Shown: positions 1 to 8,400, counted from the stretch's first letter. The stretch is DNA of 37,452 bases from CAZEAC01 sp964510065 (GCA_964510065.1 CAZEAC010000041.1:1-37452); one strand, 5' to 3'. Numbers and translations are program-made. Notes: generated by a model not told the origin, from the sequence alone.

Positions 1-98
1 CGCAGATTACCCAACTAGACGTTCCGTAGTAGGGGGATTTTTGAAACCACTTCTATGCTAAATTAGCTGACGCCCATCCCGCAAGTGAAAGGTAGCGC

Positions 99-1175
99 TT
101 ATAGTTTCGCGATAATCGAGTCGGTCATGACTTTAGTCGATACCGCTTTCTCTCCCTTCAACGCGATATCGGCGGTGCGCACTCCGTCGGCAATCACCGC
201 ATTAACCGCGCTTTCAATACGGGCGGCCTCACTTTCCATCTCAAACGAATAGCGCAACATAAGCGCCACAGATAAGATCTGTGCAATCGGATTAGCGATC
301 CCCTTTCCCGCAATATCAGGGGCAGAGCCGCCGGACGGTTCATATAGTCCAAAACCCTTCGCATTAAGGCTTGCCGAAGGTGTAAGCCCGAGCGAGCCCG
401 GAAGTACTGCAGCCTCATCAGAGAGAATATCGCCAAACATATTTGGCGTCAGGATAACATCGAAGTGGGCTGGGCGCCGAATCAGCTGCATTGCGCAATT
501 ATCAACGAGCATATGTTCGAGCGTGACGCTGGGATACTCTTTGGCCACTTCACTTACTACTTCGCGCCAAAGCTTTCCCGTCTCAAGAACATTGGCTTTG
601 TCGACTGAGGTCACATGGGCGCGGCGAACCGTTGCGGCTTTGAAGGCCTGAAGTGCCACGGCGCGAATCTGCGCTTCGTCATACTCGGCAATGTCACGGG
701 CAAAACGGCGCCCATCTTTCTGCATTCTTTCGTGCGCGCCAAAGTAGAGATCGCCAAGCAGCTCGCGGATAATTAGAATATCGATGCCTTCCCCAATTAG
801 TTCAGCTTTAAGCGGGCAAAGCCTTGAGAGTGCAGGATATACGCGCGCCGGGCGAAAATTGGCCTGGAAACCGAAATGTTTCCGAATAGCGAGGAGAGAG
901 CGCGCTTCGCAGTTACGCCATTTTTCAAGATGCTGCTCGGCAACTGGGCCTCCCACAGAACCAAAAAGAATTGCATCAGACTCCTCACACACTTTCTTGG
1001 TGTCGTCGGGAAAGTGGTTGCCGCTTTGCTCGAAAGCCGCCCCGCCAACCAAAGTTTTGTGAACTTCGAAAACATGACCTTCTAATTCCGCGACTTTCCC
1101 TAACACGCGAAGGGCCTCAGTCATGACTTCTTCGCCAATTCCATCTCCCGGAAGAGCGGCTACCTTTGCCTTCAT
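99..1175 (-). CDS. leuB: 3-isopropylmalate dehydrogenase
   Basis: This is the NAD-dependent oxidative decarboxylase of leucine biosynthesis, converting 3-isopropylmalate to 2-oxoisocaproate in the cytosol. The 358 residues match the family's usual length. The N terminus has the PGDGIG turn (residues 9-14), and the metal/substrate region reads NMFGDILSDEAA (245-256), with acidic ligands D249 and D253 plus D225 in VDNCAMQL. The nucleotide-binding segment GLYEPSGGSAPDIAGKG lies further on. The ATG at 1175 overlaps the leuD stop as ATGA and has GGAG about eight bases upstream, which indicates translational coupling. No leuC or leuA is present in the window, although they usually accompany these genes. 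Only 98 bases remain between its stop and the window edge. Confidence 0.97.
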   Translation of the reverse strand: MKAKVAALPGDGIGEEVMTEALRVLGKVAELEGHVFEVHKTLVGGAAFEQSGNHFPDDTKKVCEESDAILFGSVGGPVAEQHLEKWRNCEARSLLAIRKHFGFQANFRPARVYPALSRLCPLKAELIGEGIDILIIRELLGDLYFGAHERMQKDGRRFARDIAEYDEAQIRAVALQAFKAATVRRAHVTSVDKANVLETGKLWREVVSEVAKEYPSVTLEHMLVDNCAMQLIRRPAHFDVILTPNMFGDILSDEAAVLPGSLGLTPSASLNAKGFGLYEPSGGSAPDIAGKGIANPIAQILSVALMLRYSFEMESEAARIESAVNAVIADGVRTADIALKGEKAVSTKVMTDSIIAKL

Positions 1176-1777
1176 ACGTGACGCTCCTTAGTCGAGAAGA
1201 ATCGAGTCGACTCTTGTGCTTCGCGGAATTTCTCAATTTCAGCGTCACGTGACAAAATGTAATCGAGATCATCGAGGCCGTTAAGCAAGCAGTGTTTGCG
1301 GAATGGATCGTAGCTAAATTTGAACTGTTTCCCGTCGCTCGTGCGCACCGATTCGGTCTCGAGGTCGACTTCTGCCTCGAGGCCCGCGGTCATTGCCACC
1401 CGGCGCATTTCGTCAACATCAGCGCAGGGAAGCGTTATCAAAAGAAGACCGTTTTTTGCGCTGTTTCCAGTAAAGATATCGGCAAAGGATGAAGCGATAA
1501 CTACTTTGATACCCCAGTCGCGAAGCGCCCATACAGCATGCTCGCGCGACGAGCCGCACCCGAAATTGCTCGCAGCAATCAAAATCGAGGCTCCTTTAAA
1601 CGCAGGGAGATTCAGAGGAAATTGTGGATCGCTATCTCGCAGCCGTCGAAAAAGACTATCGCCGAAACCGCTGCGGCTTACGCTGGTTAGAAACTGCGCT
1701 GGGATAATCAGATCGGTGTCAACGTCATTGAGATCTAGCGGAATAAGTCTCGAGTGTACTTTGGCAAACTTCTGCAT
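1172..1777 (-). CDS. leuD: 3-isopropylmalate dehydratase small subunit
   Basis: LeuD is the small (swivel) subunit of isopropylmalate isomerase and pairs with the Fe-S subunit LeuC to interconvert 2- and 3-isopropylmalate. The protein shows NDVDTDLIIPAQFL near its N terminus, and the motifs NFGCGSSREHAVWAL and FADIFTGNSAKNGLL, all diagnostic of LeuD/aconitase swivel domains. I chose the ATG at 1777 (201 residues) because it aligns with the E. coli LeuD N terminus. An in-frame TTG at 1813 would add 12 residues, but its AGGAG lies only two bases away. The stop overlaps the leuB start by four bases. The upstream neighbour is divergent, so leuC is not directly upstream. Confidence 0.95.
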   Translation of the reverse strand: MQKFAKVHSRLIPLDLNDVDTDLIIPAQFLTSVSRSGFGDSLFRRLRDSDPQFPLNLPAFKGASILIAASNFGCGSSREHAVWALRDWGIKVVIASSFADIFTGNSAKNGLLLITLPCADVDEMRRVAMTAGLEAEVDLETESVRTSDGKQFKFSYDPFRKHCLLNGLDDLDYILSRDAEIEKFREAQESTRFFSTKERHV

Positions 1778-1890
1778 CGCGGTATGCTGGCTGTTTTTAG
1801 GGCGCTGTGTCAAGGCTCCTACTGGATACCTTCTCTAACTTCAAGTAACGTAAGGCTCCACGGATTCTCTGAGGGGACGGGAAGGAACAT

Positions 1891-2835
1891 ATGCGGATAC
1901 GAGAGCGCAGGGTAACGGGGGCAGTTACGTTAAGCCCGGGCCATCGTATCGGCTATGAAATATATAATGATGATAAGTGTCTTCCGACGATTGTGCTGCT
2001 TAATGGCTCGCTCTTCAACTACCGGCAGTGGGATCTAATTGTAAGGGCCGGGTTTAGAAAAGTCGCCTGGGGAGACTATCGAATAATACGTTACGACTAT
2101 GGAGGTACCGGCCGTTCTGAGCTGCAGCCGTTTGCTTGGGACATTTTTAAGCTTGGAGATGAGCTCAGAGCCTTTCTCGATAAAATTGATCAGAGCAAGG
2201 TAATTCTGTATGGCTTAAGTAAAGGTACGATCGTCGCGCAGATTTTTGCCTCGCGCTATCCCGAAAGAGTCAGCGCCATAGGTGGATACGGCTGGTTTCA
2301 TCTGGGGTATTCTGGAATGGTCGAGGTAGAGCGCTTCTTTTCCGAGCGTCTTGCTCATTTTCATGACCTGGCAGCGATTGAACGGTCGCCGCTTAGCCAC
2401 GTCCAATTCGACATGCTTTGGCAGCGAGTATCGACTCATGTGCTCGCGTCTCGAAGGAGCAAGATACCCGATTGGCTTGGGCTGGTGGTTGAAAAATTTC
2501 TGAAGCGAAAGGTGTATGGACTGCTCGAGCCGACCCCAGCCCGTACGATGTATGAGTGGTTCGCCTACGCGGTGGCGATGATGAACCAGGCCCCCGCTTA
2601 CTTTGACCAAGTAAAACCCGCGCTTGCGAAGTTCCCTTTGGTGATCCAGCACGCGAAACGCGATGGTACACTACCCTTCAAAATGGCGGAAGAGCTTCAC
2701 CGAGTGCTTCCAAATTCCTCTATTCAAGAATTTGGGCGCGGTTACAACCATATCTCTGTTACTCTGTCACCGCTGCAGGCCTACACCATAGTTAGAGATT
2801 TTATCGGTGCTATAGCGACAGTACGTAGCCGATAG
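1891..2835 (+). CDS. alpha/beta hydrolase fold protein
   Basis: This is a 314-residue alpha/beta hydrolase of unknown substrate, without a signal peptide and so probably cytosolic. The nucleophile elbow reads LYGLSKGTI with S110 in a GxSxG setting. The likely acid is D258 (HAKRDGTLP) and the likely base is H287 (GYNHISV), completing the Ser-Asp-His triad. The oxyanion region LLNGS lies near residues 36-40, and RYDYGGTGRS (67-76) corresponds to the usual D-x-R-G-x-G-x-S strand. AAGGA sits six bases before the ATG. It is divergent from leuD, and its last 26 bases overlap the convergent PAP2-like gene. Esterase, lipase-like or C-C hydrolase activity are all possible. The adjacent lipid-type genes make a lipid substrate attractive but unproven. 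Confidence 0.85.
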   Translation: MRIRERRVTGAVTLSPGHRIGYEIYNDDKCLPTIVLLNGSLFNYRQWDLIVRAGFRKVAWGDYRIIRYDYGGTGRSELQPFAWDIFKLGDELRAFLDKIDQSKVILYGLSKGTIVAQIFASRYPERVSAIGGYGWFHLGYSGMVEVERFFSERLAHFHDLAAIERSPLSHVQFDMLWQRVSTHVLASRRSKIPDWLGLVVEKFLKRKVYGLLEPTPARTMYEWFAYAVAMMNQAPAYFDQVKPALAKFPLVIQHAKRDGTLPFKMAEELHRVLPNSSIQEFGRGYNHISVTLSPLQAYTIVRDFIGAIATVRSR

Positions 2836-3409
2836 AAAGTGCAGCAAACGCTCCGCCGATAACATCAACGGTCCAATGCGCGCGAAGAAGTAGTACCACA
2901 ACAATTTCAAAGACAGCGATAGTAATAGCAAGGGCACTTAGGAGTGGATCGGCGCGAGAGGCAAGCTGCATCGCTCCGTAGACCGCGAGCGCAGTGTGGC
3001 CTGAGAAGAAAAGATCATTGCTTACCCCATAGGTGACAAAGAGTGATGGAAAACCGGGGCTACGCCAGATGATACCTTCAGGTGGCGGAAGCGCAGTGAG
3101 AAATTGGCTTATCTGCCGGCCAAGAAGAAGGATAAACAGCCCAATAAATGGCTTAAAGCTCGCACCAAAGAGGCTCTGATACAGCACGTACAATGTAAGG
3201 AGATCAATAAGCAGTGAGCTTAAGATAAGCAGACTATCTGCAGCCTTTGGGTTGGCAAGTAAATAGCGGTTGATGCGCTCAGTTCGAAGGTGAATGTAAT
3301 CATACATCCCCGAAGTCGAATTCGCTCGTTTCGCAATCAAGCGTTGTGTAATGAACCAAACAAGTATCGCGATAGCGATGCAGACGAGGCGCAGAGAAAA
3401 TTCAGACAT
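2810..3409 (-). CDS. PAP2 / sphingomyelin-synthase-like membrane phosphatase
   Basis: This 199-residue integral membrane protein has about six hydrophobic segments. It carries a histidine triad of the lipid phosphatase superfamily: FFSGHTA (134-140, H138) and RAHWTVDVIGG (176-186, H178 and D182). The H-xxx-D spacing and the HWTVDVI wording resemble the sphingomyelin/inositol-phosphorylceramide synthase branch (PAP2_C) more than classical PAP2 with its KxxxxxxRP motif, which I do not see. The expected role is transfer or hydrolysis of a phospho-headgroup on a lipid at the membrane. Its ATG immediately follows the stop of the upstream acyltransferase-like gene, so the two are probably co-transcribed. 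Confidence 0.75.
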   Translation of the reverse strand: MSEFSLRLVCIAIAILVWFITQRLIAKRANSTSGMYDYIHLRTERINRYLLANPKAADSLLILSSLLIDLLTLYVLYQSLFGASFKPFIGLFILLLGRQISQFLTALPPPEGIIWRSPGFPSLFVTYGVSNDLFFSGHTALAVYGAMQLASRADPLLSALAITIAVFEIVVVLLLRAHWTVDVIGGAFAALSIGYVLSL

Positions 3410-4147
3410 TTATAGATCTCCGCCGTTTTTTTCGCGCTTAGGAAGCGTGACTTTTTGCGCTGGAATGCCGGCCCATATTTCACCGGCCGGAATCTTACTT
3501 CGCGGCAGCAGAAATGAATTCGCAAGGAGCGTTGCCCGTTCGCCCACTTCGGAGCCGCCCATGACGATTGCGCGAAGCCCAATCGTCGCACCCGAACGGA
3601 TCATGACCGGCGCAAGCACGAGCTTGCCTCCCTGCGCATAGTGGCCGATCACGCTGGCCGATCCTCCAATAGTCGCGCCGTCTTCGATGCTTAAGAGCGA
3701 TGGATCGGCAAGTGCGGTGGAGTTAATCGTCACGTTTCGTCCAATCTTCATCCCCATCAATCGATAAAAAAACAACCCAATCGGTGAAGGAGTTACAAAT
3801 TCGAGGAAACAAAAACGAACTAGTAACGTCATTGTGCAGTGCACATACCAGCGTAGCGCGCTTAACGAAACCGCTGGTCCGTTGTATGGCTTCAATCTTC
3901 CGCCCAAGAGAAAGGTAACAATTGGCGCTATCATAATAAGAGCCAATCCGAAAACGAAGTAGCTAAGCGCGAGCGCGATTCCTTGGCAGGGATAGTAGAG
4001 CCACGCGGAAAACCCGCTAAGATGCGCGGCAAGTTCGCCGTAAAAAAAAATCGCCACGCCCAAGGCGAGGCCTGCCGTGCAGAGAGCCAGTGAAATAAAG
4101 ACAAGCGGCCCTAGCAGCCCTAATAACGATGAGGCAATTCTCGACAT
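3410..4147 (-). CDS. membrane-anchored hexapeptide-repeat (LbH) acyltransferase-like protein
   Basis: The first ~115 residues of this 245-residue protein contain three strongly hydrophobic segments. Residues ~130-230 form a left-handed beta-helix with hexapeptide character (IGRNVTI, IEDGATIGG, IRSGATIGLRAIVMGG, VGERATL), ending in the usual cap AGEIWAGIPAQKV. This layout resembles the C-terminal membrane/LbH part of Pls/PosA-type proteins associated with nonribosomal peptide synthetases, here standing alone. The probable role is acyl or acetyl transfer to a membrane-linked substrate. It directly abuts the PAP2-like gene with no intergenic base, which suggests a two-gene operon for lipid or envelope modification. 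The substrate is not deducible. Confidence 0.7.
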   Translation of the reverse strand: MSRIASSLLGLLGPLVFISLALCTAGLALGVAIFFYGELAAHLSGFSAWLYYPCQGIALALSYFVFGLALIMIAPIVTFLLGGRLKPYNGPAVSLSALRWYVHCTMTLLVRFCFLEFVTPSPIGLFFYRLMGMKIGRNVTINSTALADPSLLSIEDGATIGGSASVIGHYAQGGKLVLAPVMIRSGATIGLRAIVMGGSEVGERATLLANSFLLPRSKIPAGEIWAGIPAQKVTLPKREKNGGDL

Positions 4148-4186
4148 GCCGTAAGGCTAGTGGAGAATTTGCTCATTCGGCAAGGC

Positions 4187-4831
4187 TCAAAAATAGGTTG
4201 TCGAGAGAGTTGCACTGAAAATCCCTACGGCGCTCGCGCTCATGATGGTACCGGTAACGATCTCCACGTAGCGCCAGAATCGGGGTTGCGCGAAGAAGAC
4301 CGAGAAATATGAGGCGGCTTCTGCAAGTAGAAAAAACCATAACATTGAGGCAGTGCAAGCCCCTAGGGCGAACGACCAACGCAATTCTTCGCCAAACCCA
4401 AGTCCTGCCGAGCCTAAGATTAGTACTGTATCTATGTACACAAGCGGATTGAGAAGTGAAACTGCAAGCGCAGTCATAAAGACCGGGAGTGCCGGGGTGT
4501 GTGCCATTTTTTGAGAAATCAGCGATTGGCGGACAGTAGCCGCCCGCAAGAAAGATTTTACCGCACTAATTGCCAGGATTGTGATTCCAAGTATGCTGAC
4601 GAGCAGGTGAAGTAGAGAGTTGTGTATGGCGAGCGAAGCCAAACCGGCGGTAGCAAGTCCGATAAGAGCAAAGTCGGCGCCGATGCAGCCACAGGCGGCG
4701 AGCCGGTGGTGGTTACGAAGTAGCCCAGCCCGAAGTACAAAGGCGTTTTGCGGGCCAATTGCCATTATGATTGAAAGTCCAAGAAGCAGTCCGCCAGTAT
4801 ATGCGCGCAAATTTTCCATAGCTTGTAGCAT
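4187..4831 (-). CDS. LysE/ArgO-type amino-acid exporter
   Basis: This 214-residue membrane protein belongs to the LysE/ArgO family, which exports lysine, arginine or toxic analogues across the inner membrane. The N-terminal signature IGPQNAFVLRAGL (GPQNAF at 26-31) and the central NPLVYIDTV (128-136) are the two conserved family blocks. Hydrophobic segments account for roughly six helices. The ATG at 4831 lacks a clear ribosome binding site. The internal ATG at 4819 gives a start closer to known family members and may be the real one. The gene is divergent from an ArgP/LysG-type LysR regulator across a 57-base AT-rich gap, which is the classic arrangement for export induced by excess basic amino acids. 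Confidence 0.9.
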   Translation of the reverse strand: MLQAMENLRAYTGGLLLGLSIIMAIGPQNAFVLRAGLLRNHHRLAACGCIGADFALIGLATAGLASLAIHNSLLHLLVSILGITILAISAVKSFLRAATVRQSLISQKMAHTPALPVFMTALAVSLLNPLVYIDTVLILGSAGLGFGEELRWSFALGACTASMLWFFLLAEAASYFSVFFAQPRFWRYVEIVTGTIMSASAVGIFSATLSTTYF

Positions 4832-4888
4832 GCCCGAAAATGTATATTAATAAGAATTAAACTTTTTTATATTCAATAAGATTTGCTA
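4832..4888. promoter_or_regulatory. divergent control region of exporter and ArgP-like regulator
   Basis: These 57 bases separate the two start codons and are extremely AT-rich. They include an imperfect dyad around TTAATAAGAATTAA (4847-4860) and an A/T-rich block before the regulator start, as expected for a LysR-type operator with overlapping divergent promoters. The exact protein contacts cannot be read from the sequence. Confidence 0.5.
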
Positions 4889-5788
4889 ATGGCAACGTTT
4901 AACTACACGCTCCTTGAGGCACTTGATACCGTGGTGCGCGTGGGAGGATTTCAACGCGCGGCAAGGACGCTTCATCTCACACAGTCTGCCGTCTCACAGC
5001 GAATTCGCATCTTAGAAGATCAGGTTGGCGTGCCGTTGCTTTCTCGTTCAGCACCTCCGCTTCCGACCGCCCTCGGAGGTCACCTGCTTCGGCACTACAA
5101 GCAGGTTCAAGCGATGGAGCTGGAGCTTCGTGAAGAGCTCTTCGGCGAAAGTTCGGGGGTAGTTTCGAAACTTCGAATTGGCGTGAATGCGGATAGCCTT
5201 GCAACGTGGTTCCTCGACGTGCTTTCCGAGGTACTAAAAGATCATCGGGTGCTCTTTGAACTGATTGTGGAGAACGAGGAGCATAGCTATCGCTTGCTTC
5301 AGCGCGGTGAAGTACTCGGTTGTGTGAGCTCCTCGCCGAAATCAGTGCTTGGCTGTGAATGCGTGGGAATCGGCAGCATGCACTATCGCTCCGCGGCAAC
5401 TAAAAAATTTAAAAAACGATACTTTCCGCGTGGCCTTCGTCCCGAGGCGATTGCGTCAGCGCCCGCGGTTCTTTTTAATCGTAAAGATGAGGTTCATGAG
5501 AAGTTCCTGCAGCGCACTCTTGGGCTTCGTGGAATTGAATTCCCAATGCACTATGTGCCGACTTCGGAAGGGTTTCTTGAAACAGTTCGGCGCGGAATTG
5601 CCTACGGACTGGTCCCGGCTCTACAAGCTCATGCCGATTTCATTTCGGGAAAGATTGTAGACCTCGCCCCAGGGCAGTCGTTCGAAGTGAAGCTATATTG
5701 GCATTTTATGCGCAGAGAAACTGCGATGCAGAAGCTGCTTCGAAAAACTATTGTTGATTCAGCGGCAAGAATCCTTAAGCAGTCCTAG
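4889..5788 (+). CDS. argP: LysR-family regulator of the ArgP/LysG type
   Basis: This is a 299-residue transcription factor with an N-terminal winged helix-turn-helix (about residues 6-64, including TQSAVSQRIRILE at 31-43) and a C-terminal periplasmic-binding-like effector domain. The N terminus closely resembles ArgP/IciA/LysG proteins, including the TQSAVSQRI recognition helix and the LLSRSAPPLPTALG wing. The ATG at 4889 fits the family; an in-frame TTG two codons earlier is less likely. Divergence from a LysE/ArgO exporter strongly supports regulation by lysine or arginine. Its TAG stop lies in a CTAG tetramer that also supplies the stop of the convergent secretin-like gene. Confidence 0.88.
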   Translation: MATFNYTLLEALDTVVRVGGFQRAARTLHLTQSAVSQRIRILEDQVGVPLLSRSAPPLPTALGGHLLRHYKQVQAMELELREELFGESSGVVSKLRIGVNADSLATWFLDVLSEVLKDHRVLFELIVENEEHSYRLLQRGEVLGCVSSSPKSVLGCECVGIGSMHYRSAATKKFKKRYFPRGLRPEAIASAPAVLFNRKDEVHEKFLQRTLGLRGIEFPMHYVPTSEGFLETVRRGIAYGLVPALQAHADFISGKIVDLAPGQSFEVKLYWHFMRRETAMQKLLRKTIVDSAARILKQS

Positions 5789-7227
5789 CGGCGATTTCGA
5801 CCCTGCGCAGATTGATTGCCAAATCCGCTGAAATTTCCGACGCTGGAGAAGGTCTGCTGCGCACGTCTGTCCAAGGCACTAAGCTGTTCCTGCGCAAATC
5901 CACGATTATTCAGCGCTGTACCGAAGAGGTCGTTCAGTGAGTTGGCAATCCTCTGCGGGTCAGCGCTGGCAAGATTATAAACAAGCACGCGCTGCTTTCG
6001 AGAAGGACTATTATCAAGCTCTTCTATGACTTTTCGGATATTCGGCATAAGCGCCTCACTCGCGCGAACGATAAGTGACGACGTGCGAGTATCTGGTACC
6101 GCCAAGACCCTTTGAGCTTCACGCTGTCTTCGACTCGTAGATGAGATGTTGTCGCTACCGGCAACGCGGACCAGCTGAACTGAATCGTCAGAATTGTCTC
6201 CTTTCTCGAAAAGGGCCATCAGACAATCCGCCATCTCCGAAGGCTCGGAGTTTCGCAAAGAAAATATCTGCAGCAGTGTTACGCCTACCATGTTTTTATC
6301 AAGTGCGCGAAGCAAGGATTGAAGCGTCGGTAAGAACTCTGGATTCGCACGAACGATAAGTGCGTTGCTCTGTTCGTCAGCTACCGCAAGCACACTTGTC
6401 GAGCTGTTGCTCGGCGATCCCGACTCGGCACTGGCACTTATCACCCCGGCACGACTCTCTACAGCCGGAAACGGCGAAAAATTGCCAATAAGTTCCTCTT
6501 GGTGTGATTGAGTGGCGGATTTTTGGCCGAAAAGGTCGTTAATTTCACGTGCCAAAGATTTTGCGTCCGCGAAGCGAATCTGCTCGACATGAATCGTAAG
6601 GTGGCTACTCCGCGTTTGTTCGAGTGCTTGTACGATGGAAAGCATTCTTTTTACCTCGCTTCCCGATGCAGTAATTATTATCGAGCTACCGCTCTCACTT
6701 GGACTAATCACTGAATTGGGCGGAAGCAGCGGCGTGAGCGCGGCAGGAAGCTCCGAAGCTTTAATTGATCTCAGTGGAACTACTTCGGTAAGAAGCAATG
6801 CAGTAGGTATGACCTCGGTAGGCTCGCGCGTGCTTTGCACAGGAATCGCGCGGGTGAGTGCCTCTGCCCTCGTCACCAAGAATAACGCACGTTGATTGTG
6901 CACGAGCGAGAGTCCGAGCGGCGCAAGCTTCTCTGCAAGAAGCTGGATCGATTCCTTTAATGTTGCGTTTTTGGGAAACGATATCTTGAGTGCGAAGTCG
7001 AGCGGCACTTCGGGGATGACAACAAGGCCGAATCGGGCGCTTAGCTGATCAAGAACATCGGAGGCAGGTGTTGAAGACGATTTTGGACCTGTTTCTCTTC
7101 TCTCGAGAAGGGTAGACCTTCCAACCTCGACTTTGCTCAGATCATTCGTTATCGCTGGCTCCGCCGCGCAGAGCTTTGCGCCGAGAGTAAGCGCGCTGAC
7201 GCCGGCTACGAATCGGTTCTGCCACAT
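5785..7227 (-). CDS. exported secretin N-domain repeat protein lacking the pore domain
   Basis: The 480-residue protein has a probable signal peptide (1-22, cleavage after AKLCAA). An N0/STN-like region follows at about 55-118, then repeated secretin N1-type modules at roughly 148-204, 212-311 and 316-405, and a partial module at 412-436. Two modules carry the near-identical strand AVADEQSNALIVRA / AVPDTRTSSLIVRA (about 281-294 and 376-389). It ends in a Gln/Asn/Ser/Gly/Arg-rich tail and has no C-terminal secretin barrel domain, unlike GspD or PilQ, which run on for several hundred residues. I chose the ATG at 7227 because it gives a clean signal peptide; an upstream in-frame TTG at 7263 is poor. 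The likely location is the periplasm, as a ring-forming or scaffolding partner. No other secretion genes lie in the window. Confidence 0.75.
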   Translation of the reverse strand: MWQNRFVAGVSALTLGAKLCAAEPAITNDLSKVEVGRSTLLERRETGPKSSSTPASDVLDQLSARFGLVVIPEVPLDFALKISFPKNATLKESIQLLAEKLAPLGLSLVHNQRALFLVTRAEALTRAIPVQSTREPTEVIPTALLLTEVVPLRSIKASELPAALTPLLPPNSVISPSESGSSIIITASGSEVKRMLSIVQALEQTRSSHLTIHVEQIRFADAKSLAREINDLFGQKSATQSHQEELIGNFSPFPAVESRAGVISASAESGSPSNSSTSVLAVADEQSNALIVRANPEFLPTLQSLLRALDKNMVGVTLLQIFSLRNSEPSEMADCLMALFEKGDNSDDSVQLVRVAGSDNISSTSRRQREAQRVLAVPDTRTSSLIVRASEALMPNIRKVIEELDNSPSRKQRVLVYNLASADPQRIANSLNDLFGTALNNRGFAQEQLSALDRRAQQTFSSVGNFSGFGNQSAQGRNRR

Positions 7228-7260
7228 ATTGGAAGATCTTAGCAGATCTAATTGATAGAA

Positions 7261-7287
7261 CAATGGAGCAGTATACCTGCTCCATTG
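7261..7287 (-). terminator. perfect 11-bp hairpin between the IMPase-like and secretin-like genes
   Basis: CAATGGAGCAG at 7261-7271 pairs perfectly with CTGCTCCATTG at 7277-7287 around a five-base loop. In the leftward direction the stem starts 16 bases past the stop of the IMPase-like gene and is followed by TTCTATC, a modest U-rich tail. A weak intrinsic terminator or an mRNA processing/stability hairpin is the simplest reading. An operator for the downstream gene is also possible. Confidence 0.5.
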
Positions 7288-7302
7288 TAAGGATAGTCCC
7301 CA

Positions 7303-8400
7303 TTATCCATCAACGAATGGCCTTGAAGCTCGTCTGTCTTGCGCAATTGCGATTAGCTGGCTGGCTGTTCGCAAGTCTGTAGCTGCGACTATTGGCATTG
7401 GATTCCGTGGATCATAGCGATTGCCATCGATGCCCATGAATATGCCTCCCGCCTCCTCAACCCAGAGCTGCATCGGCAGAACATCCCAAATTTGCTGCTT
7501 GAGATGTTCCGGTGAATTATCGTGAATAAGCGCAGCAAGGTGGTGGTAGTCGAGCTGCAGTGCGAGCTGCGAAGCGGGAAGTCGACGCTCGACAACACGG
7601 ACTATACCGCCGCGAAAGAGTGTCTCAGAAAGCTTTTGAAAGAGTGGATGTGAGTGTCTCGCGTCGCTTTGCGGATTGACAATTACTCGCGATCTCTCAA
7701 GCTCGCAAAGATTCGTAGCGCCAAGTCCCGGATGACTCGCTGACATCAGATTTATAGTCTCCGAGTAATTAATTGTTCTCGCGCCACTTCCCCGTTCGGC
7801 TATGCCAAGTCTGGTCCCTGCCATGTTCATAGTCACGCTGAATTGAGGAAGCCCATTTTCCAGGTACGTGATCATTGGCCCGCTTAGCTTGTGGTCACCA
7901 AACATGTAAGCAAGTGTGCCGTCTAGAGGGTCAAGCACCCAACAACGCTCGTTTGTAAAGAGATCTCTGTCGCAGTTCGATTCTTCCGAGACAATTGGTG
8001 CATTAATGACACTTTGTAAAGCGCGTTGAAGATGGACATCAAGAAAGTGGTCCATCAGCGTCACAAAATCTCCCGGAGCCTTAGCGTGTGCAAACTGACC
8101 GAGAATGGCTCCGGGACGAAGATCGGTAAGGCCGAGCTTTGCACCTATTGATTGTAGTTCTGCGCTATGCGCATGCGGATTATCCTTCGCGGCAAAGTAC
8201 GCAGTAATTGCTGAATCAATGGCGCGCACAATTTCGCGTGCAGAGTCTGTTGTTCTTGGTGACAAACCCTCAAAAAGTTCGTTGTGCTCGAATTGCTCAT
8301 ACCAACTATCGGCATGGTTGAGCCTGATACGAGGCAACGAAAACGATTCTGTGGCCAGATTGGTACTAGCTCGGTTTGTTTGTTGTGGCTGTAGCTGCAT
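7303..8400 (-). CDS. inositol-monophosphatase-family phosphatase
   Basis: The 365-residue protein belongs to the Mg2+-dependent, Li+-sensitive-type phosphatase superfamily (IMPase, HisN, CysQ, FBPase-like). It shows the acidic pair VSEESN (E139, E140), the metal motif WVLDPLDGT (157-162 for DPLDGT) and the C-terminal WD...EEAGG motif beginning at W305. The family member cannot be chosen from motifs: substrates could be inositol-1-phosphate, histidinol phosphate, 3'-phosphoadenosine 5'-phosphate or another sugar phosphate. It is about 100 residues longer than E. coli SuhB, mostly at the N terminus. The ATG at 8400 follows TTTTTGGAGGAAATACTT, an excellent ribosome binding site that overrules the TTG at 8415. 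It is divergent from a double-length Lrp-like regulator, which probably controls it. Confidence 0.85.
   Translation of the reverse strand: MQLQPQQTNRASTNLATESFSLPRIRLNHADSWYEQFEHNELFEGLSPRTTDSAREIVRAIDSAITAYFAAKDNPHAHSAELQSIGAKLGLTDLRPGAILGQFAHAKAPGDFVTLMDHFLDVHLQRALQSVINAPIVSEESNCDRDLFTNERCWVLDPLDGTLAYMFGDHKLSGPMITYLENGLPQFSVTMNMAGTRLGIAERGSGARTINYSETINLMSASHPGLGATNLCELERSRVIVNPQSDARHSHPLFQKLSETLFRGGIVRVVERRLPASQLALQLDYHHLAALIHDNSPEHLKQQIWDVLPMQLWVEEAGGIFMGIDGNRYDPRNPMPIVAATDLRTASQLIAIAQDRRASRPFVDG

Noticed and set aside
1778..1813. TTG start of leuD at 1813 with AGGAG
   Set aside because: The ribosome binding site lies only two bases from the TTG, and family alignment favours the ATG at 1777.
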